Positions 58,297 through 64,000 of a DNA stretch of 64,000 bases are shown here, in pieces. The DNA lies in assembly GCA_013368325.1 (NCBI GenBank), contig JAACJK010000164.1, positions 868,001-932,000 on the forward strand. The letters run 5' to 3'. The translations under genes and the position numbers were made by a program. Within the stretch, counting starts at the first letter, position 1. Every line of letters starts with the position of its first letter. Source of the DNA: Ephemerocybe angulata. Lineage: Eukaryota; Basidiomycota; Agaricomycetes; Agaricales; Psathyrellaceae. The notes under the pieces were generated by a model. It saw nothing but the letters and a program-made list of their open reading frames with translations. It was not told where the DNA came from and ran no database searches.

Positions 58297-59802
58297 TCAA
58301 TTGAAGTCCGCACGGAAATGATCGGCGTCAAACGAGATATCGTCAAAGTGCAGCGAGTCGAGCCTCATTTCGAAGCTGATATCGCCATCCCCAGCGTCGT
58401 CGTCAAGCCCAAGCCCCGATTTTCGCGTCGCAGGAGAAGAGGTGAATGAAAAGGTATCGGTGGTATCGGTGGATATTTTGGACAAAGCCGTCGCCTGGAT
58501 CTTCTGCGAGGTCGATGAAAGGCTTGGAGGCAAGATATCTAGGCCTGCCGTATCGAAGTCCCCGAAGTCAAATTGAGGGCTCCGACCGTCCTCGTCGTAA
58601 ATAATGGTGCTTCGTATGGTAGGCAAACGAGCAGGGGACTCTTCCGTCGACGTAGGTGTCTGAGGCCCAGACGATTCTGAAGAGGTTGAAGGTAAACTTG
58701 ACGATTTACGTTTCAGCGTTGGCGTGGTTCTACCTGAGACCGCGCTCTCGGTGAAAGGTTCTTCGTCGTGGGGGGTTATATTAGAATTGGAGGAGAAGGA
58801 GAACATTTTCTGGATGTTGAGTTTTGAGAATCGTTTCTTTGACTGGGAGTTGGTCGAGAAGCCGGGGGATGCGGCTCGGGAGTGGGTATCGGAAGTCATT
58901 GATTCTTGATAGAGCGATGACCGGCGCCCCTCCGTTTCGAATGAAACGAACGAGGATCGACCGACGGATGATGATGTGGACCGGGAGGGCATGACAGGTT
59001 CAGATGGTGACGGGCCGGCAGGATGTGGCACAGACTGTTCGTCTGATACTGCCAGAGGCTGGGACTTGGCGGACGGGGCAGTGAAGAGCTGGGGGAAGCG
59101 ACGGCCCATCCGAGCGCCTGGGCGGGGCAAAGTTTGCTTATTCTCCTCCTTGCGCACTTGCATGCTCATGCTTGAGGATGGCCGTGGCGGAAGGTTGTCC
59201 TGCACCCTGGATTTTGAAGAGGATGATGATGAGCGGAATGTGCCTGTAAATGAGCGCAGTGCTTTCGTCGCCCGTTCCTTGAATGTTCCAGCACGGTTGA
59301 GCCCGGTCGAGGGCGCTCGGTATTGGTCGAGTTCACCCATATCCCGCTTGCGACGACTGACTTTGACAACCTCGATGACATCCGAATCGTTCCCAACGTC
59401 GGACGTCGACGCTGTCCGTCTGGGCGAATGGGGCTGGTGCTCCCCGCCTGAATGCGGCTGCTGTTCGTTCTCCGAGTCCCATTCCAAATCTGAATCCGAG
59501 TCGATGGCCGCATGGTCGATATTATAGTCGCGGGCCATTAGGGTCTCTACGATAGACCGGGTTTCCATGCTCCTTCGAGCCAGGGCAGCGTCCATCGCGG
59601 TGATGTCGTCGTCATATGCGACGGTCGGGTCGAAAACGTCGATGTCGCGCTCCAGGTCTTCACTTCTCCGAATCTGCTGCTCGAGTGGGAGAGCTGCATT
59701 GAAGCAGCACCAGCTGGGGATGTCGTCCTCCTCGGGGGGGACTACGAAGACGTTGGGCATTTGCGGGCCCTCGGCGGGCTGGGGGTCGTCTGCCTGGCTC
59801 AT
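58297..59802 (-). CDS. intrinsically disordered Ser-rich protein of unknown function
   Basis: A single uninterrupted exon of 501 residues from ATG 59802 (MSQADDPQPAEGPQMPNVFVVPPEEDDIPSWCCFNAALPLEQQIRRSEDLERDIDVFDPTVAYDDDITAMDAALARRSMETRSIVETLMARDYNIDHAAID). The first 100 residues look folded; the rest is Ser/Thr/Pro-rich with many basic-Ser motifs (SSSSKSRVQ; SVGRSSFVSFETEGRRSSLYQ; KKRFSKLNIQKMFSFSS). The acidic C-terminus (LHFDDISFDADHFRADFN) is short and patterned, perhaps a binding motif. No known domain is recognised. The lack of introns is unusual for this window, but the frame is supported by sensible amino-acid composition and by the lack of better frames on either strand. Confidence 0.72.
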   Translation of the reverse strand: MSQADDPQPAEGPQMPNVFVVPPEEDDIPSWCCFNAALPLEQQIRRSEDLERDIDVFDPTVAYDDDITAMDAALARRSMETRSIVETLMARDYNIDHAAIDSDSDLEWDSENEQQPHSGGEHQPHSPRRTASTSDVGNDSDVIEVVKVSRRKRDMGELDQYRAPSTGLNRAGTFKERATKALRSFTGTFRSSSSSSKSRVQDNLPPRPSSSMSMQVRKEENKQTLPRPGARMGRRFPQLFTAPSAKSQPLAVSDEQSVPHPAGPSPSEPVMPSRSTSSSVGRSSFVSFETEGRRSSLYQESMTSDTHSRAASPGFSTNSQSKKRFSKLNIQKMFSFSSNSNITPHDEEPFTESAVSGRTTPTLKRKSSSLPSTSSESSGPQTPTSTEESPARLPTIRSTIIYDEDGRSPQFDFGDFDTAGLDILPPSLSSTSQKIQATALSKISTDTTDTFSFTSSPATRKSGLGLDDDAGDGDISFEMRLDSLHFDDISFDADHFRADFN

Positions 59803-60049
59803 TTTTGGGTGTCAGGACGGTGTAAGGAGCGTTTGTGCAGGATAGACGGGGGGAAGAGGAGAAAAGGAACAAAGGGAGACTAGGAATGGGAGAAAGCGAA
59901 CTGGGTCAGTTTCCAAAGCTAATTTGAACTTGTCAGCCCTGCCATCACGTGTCCGCTCCCCTTTCATGTTCTTCCTGTCATTGAAGCTCTCCCTCAGACG
60001 GCCCATTAACACCCATTTTCGCGGGTACACCTCATTTTCAGGCTCGAAC

Positions 60050-61946
60050 ATGGCACGTCAACAAATGTCGCTAATGTTCCTGGGCACCGCCAGCGGCGGA
60101 GGCCCGTCAGACACGAGAAACTGCTCCTCACTTATCTGTGACTTCGTTGCAAATGGTGACCTATGGTGTACGCGATTTTAAAAGGATACTTAGCTCTCCA
60201 TTCTTATCCAACCTTCTGGCGCAGTGGTAGACTGTGCCGAGGGCACTATACGCCAGTTCGCGAACCAGCCCCAACAGGGCTTTCGCTACAAAGCACACAG
60301 GGTGAACAAGATGTTCATCACCCACTTGCACGGTGCGTAGCGCATCACATTCATAATGCAAAATCAAGCTCGCCGGTTGCTAACGCCGTGCTACCAACAG
60401 CTGACCACATAATGGGCATAGTCCCCTTCCTTCGGGGTGTCCTTGGTATTCCAGAAGCAGGAGCTACTCCCGCGTATTCTTCGATCCCCACAACAGTACG
60501 CATCCTGCGCCCTTTTCTCTTACGTGCTGCGCGCCTTCATGCTGCTATCTCCTCGCCCCCCAACAGCCCAAACTTGAGATCTATGGCCCGGCAGGTCTGC
60601 GTACGTTCGTTCGCCAGATCATGAAAATGACGTTCACCTCGACGGCGGAAACATATGCCGTGCATGAACTGCTTCATACTGGCGACGTCGCGACACCTTG
60701 TGACCTCCCGGAATCTCCCAAATTCGACCAGAATATATCGGACCAGAATGTCATGCATGTCTCCGAGACCCCGGGCACTGACATCTGGGCAGATAAGGAT
60801 GGCTTCTGGAGGGAGATCGCCGGGGACATGGGCAAAAATTCAAATCACTCTGAAAGATCAGAAGTACTCGTTGACGCAGGGCCTATCCAACACCGCGGTA
60901 AGTTTAACTTTGTTGAAGCAAGCATGCGTCGCGGTACTCATCTCCTATAGCACCTTGCCTCGGTTATGTGTTCAGAGAAACAGGGCCATCAACCCGGAAA
61001 GTTGTCATTCTTGGAGACACGCACGACCCATCGGAGATTGCACCCCTGTGCATGAATCCTTCGCCTGTGCTTCTCGTTCATGAAGCCACGGATGCCCCGA
61101 TCCCGAGCAATGCTGACAGTGAGGGGAGGATCTCCAAGCGCGATCCGGCTGAGGTGCAGCGCAAGGCCATTCTGCGGGGACATTCTACCCCAGGCATGGC
61201 AGGTGCCTTCGCTAAGGAAATAGACGCGTCTGCGCTCGTGCTAAACCATATCGGCGGACGGTACGTCCTTCATTTCCACCTCATACTGTGTCAGACAGTC
61301 ACCCACGCGTTCACCCGAAACCTGACGATGATCAACCTTATTTGCGCACCCGTTCACGCCTTTGGACCCTTTTTAACTGCGTTCGAATCATTGTTTTTTG
61401 TGCAACGCAAAAAGGTTCCCGGCTCCAAATTCAAAGAACCCCAATGAACCCCGCGCCACCATCATGCGCGAGATTGAGCGACAGGCGACCGAGGCGTGGG
61501 GCGCAGGCAGGCCCGCGGTCGCTGCCACCGACTTTCTGCGCGTGGATATCCCGGTGCTCGGAATTGCGACCTACTCGCGGATGCAGCAACAGGGCTCCGC
61601 GGGGTATCATGGGCAGCAGAATCGAAGGCCACAGTATGAACCCCGGGCGGCTGATACGAGGCACTCGCAGCAGCCGTACCAGGCTAGTGGGAGCAGACTA
61701 CCGAACAGTTCGAGTGGGAAGGACGCTGGGGTGATGGGGCTGCCAAATCGACCCCCTCAGCAGCAGCAGCAGCAGTCGTCTGGCCGAGGAAGAGGTCAGG
61801 GACCTCCGAGGATGCCGCCGCAGGCTCCTTCAACCGCAATGCATCCTCCAGGAGGGACCGCTCCTCACCATACGGACAGCGCGAATTCTAGCACGTCACA
61901 ACCTAATTCTAATCCTGATAGAAAACGACGGCGTCATGGTGGGTGA
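60050..61946 (+). CDS. tRNase Z-type 3'-tRNA endonuclease (short form)
   Basis: Removes tRNA 3' trailers; a metallo-beta-lactamase-fold enzyme. The start MARQQMSLMFLGTASGGGPSDTRNCSSLICDF is followed after introns by LWLVDCAEGTIRQFANQPQQGFRYKAHRVNKMFITHLHADHIMGIVPFLRGVLGI. It holds the HxHxDH zinc motif, with an intron between the second His and Ala. Later motifs are CLGYVFRETGPSTRKVVILGDTHDPSEIAPL (metal-bridging Asp), LLVHEATDA, GHSTPGMAGAFAKEIDASALVLNHIGGRF (last His) and EIERQATEAWGAGRPAVAATDFLRVDIP. The length up to there suits the short form. A Gln/Pro/Ser-rich extension of about 100 residues ends KRRRHGG, perhaps a nuclear signal. Introns follow DLW-L, HLH-A, IPTT, IQHR and GG-R. The stop is TGA 61944-61946. 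Confidence 0.92.
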
Positions 61947-62281
61947 GGGGGCGGTGATAGAGAGAACTGTGAATCAATGCATAGTTTCTCCTATCCAGGA
62001 TGTGCGGAATCGGCGTTTACTGGCTCGCCCGTATCTTGAAGAACAGTCAGTAAAAAGGGGTGGTCGCCACAGCAGTATTTGGCTGGATTAGCCTCACCGA
62101 ACTACATGTTTTGCATCTGTGATTACTGATAGAAGTTGATTGTTGTATTTCACGTTTATGTAGATATATTAACAGCAATCCGTCCCCCAAGAGGGACATG
62201 CCATTTCAATCGTATAGATTTGGGGTGAAATCATAGCGCAATCGTCTTGAGGTTACGTCGAGAAAGCATGCATCTACCTAG
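61947..62281. other. intergenic, convergent 3' ends
   Basis: A 335-base spacer between convergent genes with AT-rich sequence at 62110-62200. I see no gene. Confidence 0.45.
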
Positions 62282-63331
62282 CTATTTCCTCCGGCCGAAC
62301 CACGTACGCTTTGTCTTCTTCTGAACTGTTGTTTCATGAAGAGTTGAACCGCCCGCTGACGACAAGCTCAAACCTGCGAGTCCCTGCCGCGTATCTTCCA
62401 TGTCCACATCCTCATCCGACTGCCAATCACTCTCCTCGTCCTCTGTTTCCACTGTCGCTCGGTGCTTTCCCTTATTATTATTACCTTTTTCAGCCGGCTG
62501 TGGCTGCGGCGTGTTTCCTGATCTCGCAGCCTGAGGGGGCTCGGGAGTATCGCTCGCGTATGCCTCGTCGAAAGTCATATGCCTCTCAGGGCCTCTCTGG
62601 TGATGCTGCGCATCTGGGGGCGCCGAGTGGCTCTGCGGAGGTGGAGGAGGACGGTTGAACTGCTCCTGATATTGGTTATTGGGAGGCGCGAAATCGTTCC
62701 GAGGCTGCTCCGTCTGCCTTCGCTGCTGCTGGAGTGGCGGAGGGGGAGGCTGGAAGAGGTCCTGTCCGTTGCCGTATGCATAGTCGTGGTTGAGATTCCG
62801 CACGGGAGATGGTGGGCCCTGGGGTGGCAGGGGCCCGTTGGGACGGTAGCGCGGGCCGTTCCAGTAGCCGCCGGGAGGGAAGGGTGGGCCTGTGTGCGGT
62901 TGGGGCTCTTGGTATCGGAAGCCCGAGCCTGGGTGGCTGGGGCGGTTCATGGCTGGGTGCGGGCGGGGGCCCCAGCCCCCGTTCACTGGGGGTGGGGGTA
63001 CCCCGGGCCCTGGGCCTCCGCCTCCTCCGCCTCCTCCTTGGATTATGGTGCCTGTGGGAGATGGGCTGGGAATCAGTAGTGCGATTGGTGGGCGGAGGGT
63101 GTGTACTGTACCGTGGTTGTCTCCGAAGTTACCGTTGGTTACGTGCCCGACGTTGTATGACCTGGATCCTGGGTGATATGTCGTTTGGTGCTCTGGATAT
63201 CAAGGGTGTGCACTGATCAGCGTCCCGACTCCGAGAGTAGCTAGACCTTGCAGATACGCACGATGGTAGTCTCCAGCGACACTATTGAAGGTTCCATTAT
63301 TGATGTTGAAGTCGTGGCTTCCGTTGAACAT
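62282..63331 (-). CDS. Gly/Pro/Gln-rich protein with an N-terminal Asn-rich repeat motif
   Basis: Three exons join from ATG 63331: MFNGSHDFNINNGTFNSVAGDYH / RSRSYNVGHVTNGNFGDNH / GTIIQGGGGGGGGPGPGVPPPPVNGGWGPRPHPAMNRPSHPGSG and onward. The first two exons each hold one copy of an Asn/Gly-rich beta-type motif (F-N-I-x-N-G-x-F). From memory, similar stretches open some agaricomycete NLR-like and other proteins, but no NACHT domain follows here. The rest is low complexity (Pro, Gln, Asn) until a charged C-terminal part (TVETEDEESDWQSDEDVDMEDTRQGLAGLSL; KKTKRTWFGRRK) with a nuclear-signal-like end. The stop is at 62282-62284. I see no catalytic domain. Splices rest on conserved frame plus GT-AG ends. 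Confidence 0.68.
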
Positions 63332-64000
63332 GGTGAAGGGTATAGAGCTGCTGTAAACAAGCTTCCAGCAGAGATGGACTGTTATATCTGTGATTTTAGC
63401 GCCCACTCTGGCTCGTGAGAAGTTAACACGAGGCTTCGGTTCTTTGCCTCATGCCACTCGGAGAAGGCCAGTGTGGCCACTGCCTCGTTGAGGGCAGTGC
63501 TCGGCCGTGGTCTTGTTGCATTCTAGACTGATAAGCGCTGTGGTCCTTCTCTATTGTTCCTCTCTACCTTCCAGGTTGTGGTTACAGTGGCACCCACAGG
63601 AGAGGGATGTGCGGCAGTGTCCAAAGAAGCCGATTAACTGCTTTCAATGCCTTGCATAGGATTCCTAGAAGAGGGAAGGTCGAAAGGCGGCGCAAGCGCC
63701 CATCTTTGGCAAAGATTTTATTGCGATAGTAATATCGAGCACACACTACATACCAGGATGTGCAATACTGCCTTGTATTGTTGACGTTGCTGTTCATCGT
63801 TGTTGTTGAGGTGGTGGCACAGCGGTGTCCACATCACAGCAGTGTACTGGCAGAAATTTAAGCTTTCTGCCCCTAGCATACCACCACCGCAAAGATTCAA
63901 GTTGCATGGCGACAACTCAGATTACCCGCGGCTTATTATGTAGTAACAGATCTACTCAATAGTCACCTACAATACAAGGATAACTGCTATAAGAGATAGT
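63332..64000. other. right edge, no gene supported
   Basis: 669 bases upstream of the Gly/Pro-rich gene. It has short frames on the minus strand without family features. It probably holds that gene's promoter and unassigned sequence. Confidence 0.4.

Noticed and set aside
60218..60235. tRNA A-box-like sequence TGGCGCAGTGG
   Set aside because: It falls at the 3' end of a tRNase Z intron. No B-box or clover-leaf follows within 100 bases.

Overview
The window reads as nuclear DNA of a filamentous basidiomycete, most likely an agaricomycete. Genes are dense, on both strands, and split by many 45-80 base introns with GT/AG ends, so almost every protein has to be assembled from several short open frames. 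Several families (GDS1-type winged-helix regulator, TmpA-like membrane protein, DUF1996 secreted protein) have forms familiar from mushroom-forming fungi. I support 29 protein genes. I see no rRNA, tRNA, CRISPR array or intact transposon. All gene models were spliced by eye, so exon borders and some starts are predictions.

Layout. 0.4-13.2 kb: an Atg38/NRBF2-like MIT protein, Mog1, Ndc80, a TmpA-like membrane protein, a membrane-anchored DEDDh exonuclease and Cms1. 13.5-21.5 kb: three minus-strand genes (called A, B, C here) for proteins with an N-terminal NYN RNase-type domain, a long disordered linker and one to five C-terminal units of about 80 residues that resemble LOTUS/OST-HTH winged helices. 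21.9-29.5 kb: a housekeeping block with mitochondrial ribosomal protein L31, SF3A1, an unknown membrane protein, a tail-anchored UBC6-type E2 and mitochondrial ribosomal protein mS37/Mrp10. 29.9-33.7 kb: two more NYN genes (D, E), now on the plus strand. 34.6-47.5 kb: a DUF1996 secreted protein, a small coiled-coil protein, the 24-kDa subunit of complex I, Tel2, and two linker histone H1 genes on either side of a degenerate acyl-CoA-synthetase-like gene. 47.9-63.3 kb: a GDS1/APSES-type regulator, an RRM-PUF RNA-binding protein, an unknown MGSASSK protein, a disordered protein, tRNase Z and a Gly/Pro-rich protein.

The part most worth study is the NYN set. The five genes share the same two phase-1 intron positions and fall into two types, (A,B,E) and (C,D). 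They sit as type I, I, II on the minus strand, then housekeeping genes, then II, I on the plus strand. This mirror order suggests an inverted duplication of an ancestral pair, followed by a recent tandem duplication (A/B) and a change in C-terminal repeat number. NYN plus LOTUS is the layout of MARF1-type RNA regulators, so an RNA-decay role is likely, but it is inferred. The acidic NYN residues differ between the types, which suggests that the copies are not equivalent.

Much of the rest serves RNA processing, chromosome maintenance and mitochondria: SF3A1 (splicing), tRNase Z (tRNA 3' ends), Cms1 (ribosome assembly), PUF (mRNA control), Ndc80 and Tel2 (chromosomes), H1 (chromatin), and L31, mS37 and the complex I subunit (mitochondria).
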